Source: Seramator thermalis
GTDB lineage: Bacteria > Bacteroidota > Bacteroidia > Bacteroidales > Dysgonomonadaceae
DNA length: 64,000 nt
Assembly (NCBI RefSeq): GCF_004138125.1
Contig: NZ_RXHS01000001.1
Span: 1-64,000, forward strand
Reading direction: 5' to 3'
Shown: positions 35,738 to 43,101 of the stretch, one piece after another
How positions within the stretch are numbered: position 1 is the first letter of the stretch
Layout: every line of letters begins with the position of its first letter
Notes under the pieces: generated by a model
Told to the model about the DNA's origin: nothing
The model's database searches: none
Seen by the model: the letters and a program-made list of their open reading frames with translations, nothing else
Program-made: the position numbers and the translations under genes

Positions 35738-37315
35738 TTAAAATTTATATCCAAAAGTAAGCAATCCCTTGATATTTTTATTGCTCAGAGAGAATGGCGA
35801 TGCATCCAAATTAATTTTTGGAACACTCGGATAAGGATAGAGTTTGTCTTTTTGAGTTTTGTAAACTAAAGCCAAATCGAGATATACATTCGGACTGAAT
35901 CGATATCCTAATCCACCGGTGAAATAATTCTTATCGCCTTCAATTCGATAAATAGTTGTTGATCCGGAAATTGCCGTTTCTCTTCCTCCATCGTAATATT
36001 CTGTTACATATGGATTTTGTACCCACGAATATCCCAAACGACCCGAAAATTGGGGAGTAAATCTATATTCAATTCCGATTCTTACGGTAGATGACGATTT
36101 ATAGTCTTCAGAAATGATTTTGTTATCCTTTGCATAAACGGCATCAGGATCTGCATCATTGCTATTACCTTTCAATTTCATCGATCCGTAATTGTTGATT
36201 TCGTAATCGAGACTTGCAATGAAATTGTTGCCTAACACACCGGCCAAACTAAATACCCATTTATCGGGAGTTTGCAAGCGATAGTCAAACGAATAAACAT
36301 CTGAAGGTTTAATACCCGGTTTATACCCGCTATCCGAAACATAGTTTGTTACATTATGTTCAATTTCAGCAGAATAAGTATCGGTCAAATAATACCAAAC
36401 AGGGGAATGATAAGATATTCCGATACGGAAAGAATTGATTGGTCTGTAAATAATACCGACTTTTGCCCCTACTCCTGCTCCGTCTGTTTTTAGATAATTG
36501 CGTAAATCGAAACCGGCATTTACTCCATTTGAAAATTCTTCCGAATAACGTGAAGTAAGCCTATAGTATAAATCAGCAACAGTTAATGCAACACCTATAT
36601 TCAATTTATTATCAATCATTGTACCAAGAGTAAAATCATAACTATTTACATATCCTCTTTCAGAAAGCGATATTGAATTATCAACTGCTTCGTTGTGTAA
36701 AGGTGTATATTCATATCCTTGCTGCGTTTGATTAGGATTGATCAAATAGCCATTAAAACCTAAGACTGAAAGCCACGGGGCCCCTGATGAAAAAGGATCA
36801 TCTGTAATGTTGAAATCCAATAATGATGGATTAACTCCTTTGCCTTCATTAAATGTGTTGGAAACATAGCACATATAGTCCATCAATGAGCTGTTGGGCG
36901 TTCCAAGAGGAGTAGTAATATTTTTGTCGAAGTTTTTAATGTTGTTGTAGGTAAATCCGAAATTCAAAAAAGGAATGGCATTGCTTCGCAAAGGAAAATA
37001 ACCCACAAAGCCAATATTGTCAAAAGCAAATTGAGTTTTGTTTCTTGTAACACTTGCAACTTCTGATTTTTCTTGGGCGAGGCCCAGTGTACCTACTACC
37101 TCTGAACTTCTGTAGACCCCAATACCGGCAGGATTAATGGAAACTCCAGTCAAATCACCACCTAATGCGCCAAATGCGCCACCCATTGCTATACCTCGAG
37201 CTGTTCCGCTTAAATCGCTACCCGACAATTTCAATGCTTCAACTTCTCCTTGCGAAAATGCCGTGGAGATTGAACACAGTAAAACAGAGCAAAAAACAAT
37301 TATCGATTTTTTCAT
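35738..37315 (-). CDS. OmpP1/FadL-like outer-membrane barrel protein
   Basis: The 525-residue protein has a signal peptide (MKKSIIVFCSVLLCSISTAFSQ) and the N-terminal pattern of the OMPP1/FadL/TodX family: GTARGIAMGGAFGALGGDLTGVSINPAGIGVYRSSEV. The remainder alternates aromatic and polar residues as in a beta barrel and ends in an aromatic residue (LLTFGYKF), the usual outer-membrane insertion signal. FadL-type proteins pass hydrophobic compounds; the substrate here is unknown. It follows the aromatic-repeat gene by 107 bp, with a terminator in between. Confidence 0.88.
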   Translation of the reverse strand: MKKSIIVFCSVLLCSISTAFSQGEVEALKLSGSDLSGTARGIAMGGAFGALGGDLTGVSINPAGIGVYRSSEVVGTLGLAQEKSEVASVTRNKTQFAFDNIGFVGYFPLRSNAIPFLNFGFTYNNIKNFDKNITTPLGTPNSSLMDYMCYVSNTFNEGKGVNPSLLDFNITDDPFSSGAPWLSVLGFNGYLINPNQTQQGYEYTPLHNEAVDNSISLSERGYVNSYDFTLGTMIDNKLNIGVALTVADLYYRLTSRYSEEFSNGVNAGFDLRNYLKTDGAGVGAKVGIIYRPINSFRIGISYHSPVWYYLTDTYSAEIEHNVTNYVSDSGYKPGIKPSDVYSFDYRLQTPDKWVFSLAGVLGNNFIASLDYEINNYGSMKLKGNSNDADPDAVYAKDNKIISEDYKSSSTVRIGIEYRFTPQFSGRLGYSWVQNPYVTEYYDGGRETAISGSTTIYRIEGDKNYFTGGLGYRFSPNVYLDLALVYKTQKDKLYPYPSVPKINLDASPFSLSNKNIKGLLTFGYKF

Positions 37316-37357
37316 TATTGTATTGTATATGATTATTTTAATCTGGATTTATAAAAA

Positions 37358-37410
37358 TTGACTGTCTCACTATAATTCATTTATAATGGAATTTATATCA
37401 AGACAGTCAA
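37358..37410 (-). terminator. Long-loop hairpin after the aromatic-repeat gene
   Basis: TTGACTGTCT (37358-37367) is exactly complementary to 37401-37410, with a 33-nt loop that may fold further through AATTC-type pairing. On the minus strand it begins 13 bp after the stop and is followed by A-TTTTT, so it can terminate. Confidence 0.65.
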
Positions 37411-37422
37411 ATATTTAAAAAT

Positions 37423-38655
37423 TTATCTTCGACCGCCGCCAGAACTTCTTCCACTGCCGCCCGAAGATCCGGACGAACTTCTGGAACTCGATGAAGAGCC
37501 GACAGAAGAAGAACGAGTAGAAGAATTGTCATAACTTCTCGAAGGAGTCGAGTATGTGGAACTGCGGCTTGTAGATTCGCTCCTGGAAGGAGTAGAATAC
37601 GAACGGCCGGTTGTAGCGGATTGCCTTGTGCTCGAACTGTTCGACGGACGTTGATAAGTATTGCTGCTTTGCCGCGTTGAGTTTGTATTTCCGGACCGAT
37701 CAATCGTCGCTGAGGAAGAGGAACGAGTTGATGGAGAAATGGTTCGGCTTACAGTTTCTCCCGTCCTCGAATTATAAATTCTACCCGACTCGTCAACGAT
37801 ACGTGTACGAGGAGCGATTTGTGAACTTCTGTAAGATGAACGTCCGGTCGAGGTTCCGACTGTAGTAGATCGAGAACTTCGACTATTACCGCTGATTATT
37901 CGGGAGTCGGTAGAAACTCCGGATGCACTCGATCTGTATGATCCTGAAGATCTACCTGAACGATTATATCTTATATTGGAGTAATATCCGCCTCCATACC
38001 ACGGGCTACCATACCATGGCGAATACCATCCGCCATAATATCCAGGTGAATACCATGAATAATACCACGGCGAATACCATCCTCCGTAGTACCAAGGATC
38101 ATACCAATAACTATACCATGGGTCGTACCATGGATAATACCAAGAACTGTAATGCCAAGGACGATACCAACTACCATAGTACCATGAGTAATATGGAGGC
38201 CATCCCCAGCCGAAAGTAATGCTTGTGTTCCATCCTCTGTTTTCGTAATAGTCGGAATACAAATCGTCACCAACATAGATCGTAACATTATCTGCTCCCG
38301 TAATTTTAATGGAAGACTCCGGATCATGAAACTTCACGATTCGATCCGTATATTGATAGTCGGTGTATTCATCAACCACCGGTTCTCCTTCTTCCACCTG
38401 TGTATTGTCTCGGCGATTATATTCATCTATATTTCGGCCGTTAGCATACACTTCTATATTTGAGGCATCACCCTCAACAACTACGATGGCTTTCTTTTGT
38501 GATTGGTTATCTTTTTGTTTGACCTGCTGTTTTTTTTGAGTTTGATTCTCAACATTGGCAGTCGGATCTGCATATATGTCATCCCATTCCTGGGTAAAAC
38601 ACAACGCAGGAAGCAAAGCCATCATCAGAGATAAAATCCATTGTTTCGTTTTCAT
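37423..38655 (-). CDS. Exported protein with a Tyr/Trp/Pro/Gly repeat tract and Ser/Arg-rich tail
   Basis: The 410-residue protein has a signal peptide (MKTKQWILSLMMALLPALCFTQ). Residues 56-140 look like two small beta units (KAIVVVEGDASNIEVYANGR and IVKFHDPESSIKITGADNVTIYV). Residues 149-226 are almost only Tyr, Trp, Pro, Gly and Ser in repeats such as WYDPWYSYWYDPWYYGG and GGWYSPWY. Residues 230-410 are Ser/Arg/Thr-rich and low in complexity. I do not know a function; the tract could be a structural or adhesive element. It is upstream of the FadL-like gene. A -7 box lies about 90 bp upstream. Confidence 0.75.
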   Translation of the reverse strand: MKTKQWILSLMMALLPALCFTQEWDDIYADPTANVENQTQKKQQVKQKDNQSQKKAIVVVEGDASNIEVYANGRNIDEYNRRDNTQVEEGEPVVDEYTDYQYTDRIVKFHDPESSIKITGADNVTIYVGDDLYSDYYENRGWNTSITFGWGWPPYYSWYYGSWYRPWHYSSWYYPWYDPWYSYWYDPWYYGGWYSPWYYSWYSPGYYGGWYSPWYGSPWYGGGYYSNIRYNRSGRSSGSYRSSASGVSTDSRIISGNSRSSRSTTVGTSTGRSSYRSSQIAPRTRIVDESGRIYNSRTGETVSRTISPSTRSSSSATIDRSGNTNSTRQSSNTYQRPSNSSSTRQSATTGRSYSTPSRSESTSRSSTYSTPSRSYDNSSTRSSSVGSSSSSRSSSGSSGGSGRSSGGGRR

Positions 38656-38744
38656 AGCTGTAATTCCTTTTTCTTTACCTTATTGTTTTAGACTGTTTTT
38701 ATGCGATTTAGTTTAATCTTTTATTCTTAATAAAGAGCACCGTA

Positions 38745-38752
38745 CAAATATA
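38745..38752 (-). promoter_or_regulatory. -7 element upstream of the aromatic-repeat gene
   Basis: TATATTTG on the minus strand gives a leader of about 80 nt. The rest of the 217-bp gap to the MBL gene shows nothing further. Confidence 0.5.
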
Positions 38753-38872
38753 CGATTCTTTTATTTTATCAGTAAATACGAATATCGAAATTTTACTAAA
38801 TAGATGTTGATAAATAGATTTTGTTGCATGAGGGATAGTTAAAAGAAATAAATGAGAATATTTCAATATGTT

Positions 38873-39631
38873 TTAGACAGAAAGTTCCAATCCGTCCCAT
38901 GCAAAATGAATATTACCGGGGAGTCTTTTTTCCATCTCTTGATGCAAACCCATTTGATGACTCATATGAGTGAGGTAGGTAATTTTAGGATTGATTCTTT
39001 GAGATAAAGCAATAGCTTCTTCCAAACTTTGATGCGATGGATGCGATGTTAATCGTAATGCACTTAAAACCAATACATCAAGATTGGATAGTTTTTCCAT
39101 TTCTTCATCCGGAACATATTTCACATCAGTCAGGTAAGCAAAATTTCGGATTCGATACCCTAGTATCGGAAGTTTGTAATGCATTACTCTGATTGGAACG
39201 ACATCGATAGAGTTAATTTTGAAGGGCTTCAAATTTTCAATCAAACGGAGTTCAATATTTGGTACACCGGCATATTTATGTTCCAAAAAACAATATGGCA
39301 TCCGTTCTTTAAGAGCGTTTGCAACTTTGAGCTCGGCATATAGATCAACCGCTCCAAACCTGCTATAAGGACGCAAATCGTCTATTCCTCCTACATGGTC
39401 GTAGTGCTCATGAGTAATCAGAAATCCGTCAATTTTCCGAAAAGGAAGTGCCAAAACTTGTTGTCGGAAATCAGGAGAACAATCGATGAATAGATTGGTC
39501 TCGGAATCCGTTATCTGTATCGAAGCTCTCAGTCTATGATCCTTTTCATCTGAAGAAGTACATACCGAACAATTGCAGCCAATTTCGGGAATTCCGGTTG
39601 AGGTGCCGGTCCCTAAAAACTTTACAATCAT
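38873..39631 (-). CDS. MBL-fold metallohydrolase (PhnP-like)
   Basis: The 252-residue protein has the metallo-beta-lactamase motif THEHYDHVGG (HxHxDH at 74-79), an N-terminal LGTGTSTGIPEIGCNCSVC with CxC-type metal-binding Cys, and further metal ligands in AYLTDVKYVP and THMSHQMGLH. The closest known type is PhnP/phosphodiesterase-like cyclic-phosphate hydrolases; the substrate is not known. The start MIVKFLGTGTSTGIP matches the family better than an upstream ATG at 39676. It follows the SPOR gene by 75 bp. Confidence 0.9.
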   Translation of the reverse strand: MIVKFLGTGTSTGIPEIGCNCSVCTSSDEKDHRLRASIQITDSETNLFIDCSPDFRQQVLALPFRKIDGFLITHEHYDHVGGIDDLRPYSRFGAVDLYAELKVANALKERMPYCFLEHKYAGVPNIELRLIENLKPFKINSIDVVPIRVMHYKLPILGYRIRNFAYLTDVKYVPDEEMEKLSNLDVLVLSALRLTSHPSHQSLEEAIALSQRINPKITYLTHMSHQMGLHQEMEKRLPGNIHFAWDGLELSV

Positions 39632-39651
39632 ATATTTGTATTCTGTACAAA

Positions 39652-39686
39652 AAAAGCCATCTTGCGCTTTGAGCAAGACAGCTTTT
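39652..39686 (-). terminator. Terminator of the SPOR gene
   Basis: AAAAGC/GCTTTT (39652-39657 with 39681-39686) and TCTTGC/GCAAGA (39660-39665 with 39673-39678) form a 12-bp stem with a CA internal loop; on the minus strand a T-run follows. It sits just upstream of the MBL start, so the MBL gene may have its own promoter. Confidence 0.8.
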
Positions 39687-39706
39687 ATCTATTAAGTTTA
39701 TTAATG

Positions 39707-40222
39707 TTAAAACTCTCGCTCTAAAATCCAAAGATCGTTGAACGGAACGCCATAAGTCTTTCTCAAATATTCAGTATCGCCCAGGGCCGAATATTTGCGA
39801 TATATTTCGTCCCTCTTGGCTACGGCTGATTCCTTGTCGTCATAGCTTGCTACGATAACCCTGTACATTCCCATATCATTTTGAGCTAAAATCACATCGT
39901 ATCCTTCGTTTTCCATTCTTGATTTCAGTGATTCAGCATTCAGTTTAACGCTTAAGGAAGCAATTACTACGCTGTATTTTTTCAATCCGGATGCATCGGA
40001 TGAGTAAACAGGTTCAACCTTTTCCTTTCTCACAGAAACTTCTACCGGGGGTAACGGTGCAGCATCTTTGACGACCGATGTTGGTTGTGAAGCAGCTTCC
40101 TGCATTTCTTTTTCCTTTGCAGATTCGTAAACCTGCTTATAAGCACTCTGTTTTGGTTTGCAAGACACGCTTAAAACAAGAATAAACACGAATGCGAGTG
40201 TAATCTGTACTAATTTTTTCAT
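39707..40222 (-). CDS. SPOR-domain lipoprotein
   Basis: The 171-residue protein has a lipoprotein signal (MKKLVQITLAFVFILVLSVSC, Cys21), a charged linker and a C-terminal SPOR domain at about residues 80-155: KKYSVVIASLSVKLNAESLKSRMENEGYDVILAQNDMGMYRVIVASYDDKESAVAKRDEI. SPOR domains bind glycan strands lacking stem peptides at division sites. A peptidoglycan-related envelope role is inferred. It has its own -7 box and terminator. Confidence 0.88.
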   Translation of the reverse strand: MKKLVQITLAFVFILVLSVSCKPKQSAYKQVYESAKEKEMQEAASQPTSVVKDAAPLPPVEVSVRKEKVEPVYSSDASGLKKYSVVIASLSVKLNAESLKSRMENEGYDVILAQNDMGMYRVIVASYDDKESAVAKRDEIYRKYSALGDTEYLRKTYGVPFNDLWILEREF

Positions 40223-40274
40223 TTGTCAGGATAATTTATGAAGTTCAATTTATGCTCACTGTTTATATTTATTA

Positions 40275-40282
40275 CAAAGATA
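40275..40282 (-). promoter_or_regulatory. -7 element of the SPOR gene promoter
   Basis: TATCTTTG on the minus strand, 52 bp before the start; no -33 match. Nothing else is recognised in the 200-bp gap. Confidence 0.6.
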
Positions 40283-40422
40283 AAGAGAAGTAGTTAATTT
40301 CGTATTTGCTGCATGTGAAAGATCTTTAAATTGTTAAATGGAATTTTCTTAGAAATGAGGCAAAAAAGTTGCAGTTTTCGTGATCGAAATTCACAGACAG
40401 TTTGTAGAAATATTCGAAAAAA

Positions 40423-40878
40423 TTATTTTCTCAATCGATCAAGCGAACGTATTAAAACCTCGTCTTCGCCAATTTTTCGGATAGCAAGCCAACTAAAAAT
40501 AATGGAGATAAGAGGCATTATGATACCCGGCCCGATTTTTTGAAATACAAGATTTGCTTCCGGATTTCGCATAAACATGAGAAAAGCGAAATAAAGATAA
40601 AAACCTATCATTACAAAAATATTTGCAATAGTTAGTCTTATCTGTACAATTCGCTTGTTGTATAAAAAAATTACCAAAAGCGACAAGGCAGCGCTGATAG
40701 CTCCGATTGCAAACAAACCCCATGTACTTGCAACCAATTCCCCATTTTGGTAAAATCCCATTGCCTCAAAAGAGATATGTTGATTGCCAAAGGCAAATGT
40801 TATGAGGGGAAGTATGATTGCCAGCACCATACATCCCGAAGCAAGGAACAAATACAGACTTTGAACTCGTTGAAGCAT
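40423..40878 (-). CDS. DUF4293 four-helix membrane protein
   Basis: The 151-residue protein starts MLQRVQSLYLFLASGCMVLAI and has four hydrophobic segments (about 8-28, 52-72, 80-100, 115-133) with a basic C-terminus (LDRLRK), the DUF4293 pattern. The function is unknown. It follows rpoZ by 11 bp in the bamD-rpoZ-DUF4293 cluster, an arrangement typical of Bacteroidales. Confidence 0.9.
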   Translation of the reverse strand: MLQRVQSLYLFLASGCMVLAIILPLITFAFGNQHISFEAMGFYQNGELVASTWGLFAIGAISAALSLLVIFLYNKRIVQIRLTIANIFVMIGFYLYFAFLMFMRNPEANLVFQKIGPGIIMPLISIIFSWLAIRKIGEDEVLIRSLDRLRK

Positions 40879-40889
40879 TGCAAAAAAGA

Positions 40890-41222
40890 TTAGAACAATT
40901 CTTTTTCCTTAGCGGGGTTTCTATAATAAATTTCCCCATTGATCCATTCCTCAATGGCCAAAAGCGTGGGTTTAGGCAATTTTTCGTAGAAACGAGAAAT
41001 TTCGATTTGTTCGTGATTTTCAAAAATTTCTTCGAGATTATCGTTATAAGAAGCAAATTCCTGAAGTTTAGAATCTAACTCTTGCTTCATTTCCATGGCA
41101 ATCTGATTAGCCCTTTTGCTGATAATCATTACCATTTCATACACATTTCCTACAGGTTCGGCCATCTGCATGATGTCTCGAGTTTCGGTATTTGCGCTTG
41201 CGGTAGATTTTCTGTAATCCAT
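40890..41222 (-). CDS. rpoZ: RNA polymerase omega subunit (Rpb6-type, Bacteroidetes)
   Basis: The 110-residue protein matches the Bacteroidetes omega: MDYRKSTASANTETRDIMQMAEPVGNVYEMVMIISKRANQIAMEMKQEL, with the helix SKRANQI that contacts the beta' subunit, and a longer C-terminus than E. coli omega (91). It lies between bamD (46 bp) and DUF4293 (11 bp). Confidence 0.9.
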   Translation of the reverse strand: MDYRKSTASANTETRDIMQMAEPVGNVYEMVMIISKRANQIAMEMKQELDSKLQEFASYNDNLEEIFENHEQIEISRFYEKLPKPTLLAIEEWINGEIYYRNPAKEKELF

Positions 41223-41268
41223 TTATTTAAAAATTAATTTGTTTATTAGTGAAGTATTTACTTATTTT

Positions 41269-42084
41269 TTATGCACCCGGAAGCTGCTCAATTTTTTTCT
41301 GAGCTTCTTGATAATATTTTTCAGCCTCTTTCATGTATCTTCCCTCCGGAAAAGAATTTTTATAGTTAAAATATTCATCAACTACCATTCGATATCGCTC
41401 CGGCTGACTTTCTCGCTTACTTCGTTCTGCAAATTCGTATCGAGAGCGAAGAATAGTCATTTGAAAATCTTCGGCATACTTCGAATAAGGATAGCTTTTG
41501 AGTCCTTCGCGGGACACTATTACTGCTGCCTCATAATTATTGCCCATGTAATTACCTAATCGCAAATATAATTGAGCTGCAAGTAATTCTTTATAGGCTA
41601 ATTTTTCCTGAAGTTCGAAAAGATAGTTTTTTGCTTGTTCAGCACGATCACTCTGAGGATACACCTCTATAAATCGTTGAAATTCGGAAATAGCTTTGTA
41701 AGTTTTCGTTTGATCAAGGCGAGGATCAGGTGAATCGAGATACATTCCATAGGCTGCATAAAACAAAGCCGATTCTGCATATTGCCCTTTTGGGAAAGTA
41801 TTGTAATAAGTAGTAAACGTTTCGGTTGCGGATATATAATCTTTTGTGTTATAATAACTTTGAGCCAACATATAAAGTGATTCTTCCGCACGTGCAGTGC
41901 CTTTGAAAAACGGAACCAATTCTGACAATAACGTGATTGAACGATCATATTTCCCCTCTTCAAAATACTTTTTCGCGTAAGAGTATTTGAGATCTTGATC
42001 GGTACTCTTCAGAATTTTATTGTATTCGCCACAAGCAGATAACGTCAGAATAACCAGTAAAAAATAAAAATATTTGAACTTCAT
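41269..42084 (-). CDS. bamD: Outer-membrane assembly lipoprotein BamD
   Basis: The 271-residue protein is a lipoprotein (MKFKYFYFLLVILTLSACGEYNKIL, Cys18) with five TPR-like units: YAKKYFEEGKYDRSITLLSELV, SYYNTKDYISATETFTTYYNTFPKGQYAESALFYAAYGMYL and so on. BamD couples BamA to its partners in beta-barrel assembly. It is first in the bamD-rpoZ-DUF4293 operon. Confidence 0.95.
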   Translation of the reverse strand: MKFKYFYFLLVILTLSACGEYNKILKSTDQDLKYSYAKKYFEEGKYDRSITLLSELVPFFKGTARAEESLYMLAQSYYNTKDYISATETFTTYYNTFPKGQYAESALFYAAYGMYLDSPDPRLDQTKTYKAISEFQRFIEVYPQSDRAEQAKNYLFELQEKLAYKELLAAQLYLRLGNYMGNNYEAAVIVSREGLKSYPYSKYAEDFQMTILRSRYEFAERSKRESQPERYRMVVDEYFNYKNSFPEGRYMKEAEKYYQEAQKKIEQLPGA

Positions 42085-42109
42085 TTTATATCAAGATCGG
42101 TTTTGGATG

Positions 42110-42117
42110 CAAATTTA
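42110..42117 (-). promoter_or_regulatory. -7 element of the bamD operon
   Basis: TAAATTTG on the minus strand, 25 bp before the bamD start, matches TAnnTTTG. Confidence 0.5.
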
Positions 42118-42215
42118 CAGAAACTTTTTTTCAATTTATTCATGTTGAATACATTTTTATTCTATTTTAGGATTTCGAACGTCAAAAAGGAAAATTAATA
42201 CTGACACTCAAATGT

Positions 42216-42956
42216 TTATCCCATTCGACTAATTTTTCGAAGTTTATCCTCGTCTATAATCTTTATCTTTCGACCGTCCATCGCAATAACTCGCTCATCG
42301 ACAAAACCCGACAACGTGCGAATAGCATTACTCGTGGTCATATTCGACAGATTGGCCAAATCTTCGCGTGCAAGATAAATATTAAGCGTAGCGCCGTCTT
42401 CTTCGAGGCCATAGCTCTCTTTGAGAAAGAGAAGGGATTCGGCCAATCGGCCGCGAATATGTTTCTGCGTTAAGTTGACAACTCTCTGGTCGGCAATTCC
42501 CAAATCGATAGATAGTTGCTGAATAAAGAACATCGCTAAATCACCATTTTTACGCAAAATGTCTTCGATGATTTCCATTGAAATCAAGCAAACAGTAGAT
42601 GACTCGAATGCTGAAGCAGCTGTTACGTAAAGCTCATTTGCAAAATAAGCGCGATAGCCGAAATACTGGATAGGACGAATCATTCGAATGATTTGACTGC
42701 GCCCCCCTATCCCACTTTTGAAAATTTTGACCTTTCCTTTCAAAAGACACATCAAATCCTTTGGATATTCGTCCTCGAAATAGATCATCTCGTTTTTCCT
42801 GTAATTGACGAAGCGTGCATCTTTTCTGATCGACTCACGTTCGCTTTCAGACAAGACTCGCCAAATTTCTGATAATGAAGATGATAAATCAACTATTTCT
42901 TTTTTGCCTTTCAAAGCGACTGTTTTAAAATCATGTTGTTGAACACAAAAATACAA
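42216..42956 (-). CDS. Crp/Fnr-family transcriptional regulator
   Basis: The 246-residue protein has a cyclic-nucleotide-binding-like domain (FVNYRKNEMIYFEDEYPKDLMCLLKGKVKIF, QYFGYRAYFANELYVTAASAFESSTVCLI) and a C-terminal winged helix with the HTH LAREDLANLSNMTTSNAIRTLSGF. No four-Cys [4Fe-4S] site as in Fnr is seen, so the signal is unknown. The start is uncertain: a -7 box (TATTTTTG) lies directly on the first codons of the longest frame. The only downstream alternative with the whole sensor domain is a TTG at 42914. Confidence 0.88.
   Translation of the reverse strand: MYFCVQQHDFKTVALKGKKEIVDLSSSLSEIWRVLSESERESIRKDARFVNYRKNEMIYFEDEYPKDLMCLLKGKVKIFKSGIGGRSQIIRMIRPIQYFGYRAYFANELYVTAASAFESSTVCLISMEIIEDILRKNGDLAMFFIQQLSIDLGIADQRVVNLTQKHIRGRLAESLLFLKESYGLEEDGATLNIYLAREDLANLSNMTTSNAIRTLSGFVDERVIAMDGRKIKIIDEDKLRKISRMG
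42946..42953 (-). promoter_or_regulatory. -7 element at the start of the Crp/Fnr frame
   Basis: TATTTTTG on the minus strand. If used, the transcript starts near 42940 and the ATG at 42956 is not translated. Confidence 0.4.
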
Positions 42957-43083
42957 AAAAAATTTCTACGAAATGTAACAAAAACGACATTTTTTAATGA
43001 AAACCGGATATAACCGAGTATGTTTATCACCTCTTAATCTCTTAAATAACATCGACAATGAGCCGTTTTTATAAAAAAATATG

Positions 43084-43091
43084 TATGTTTG
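43084..43091 (+). promoter_or_regulatory. -7 element just before the DUF5686 gene
   Basis: TATGTTTG ends 10 bp before the chosen ATG (43102); the leader would be a few nucleotides at most. It argues against the in-frame ATG at 43081. Confidence 0.4.
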
Positions 43092-43101
43092 CGAAACGAA
43101 G

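Noticed and set aside
37975-38215. CRISPR-like periodic sequence
   Set aside because: The periodicity comes from Tyr/Trp/Pro/Gly codons in the aromatic tract of the exported protein; there are no constant repeats with unique spacers.
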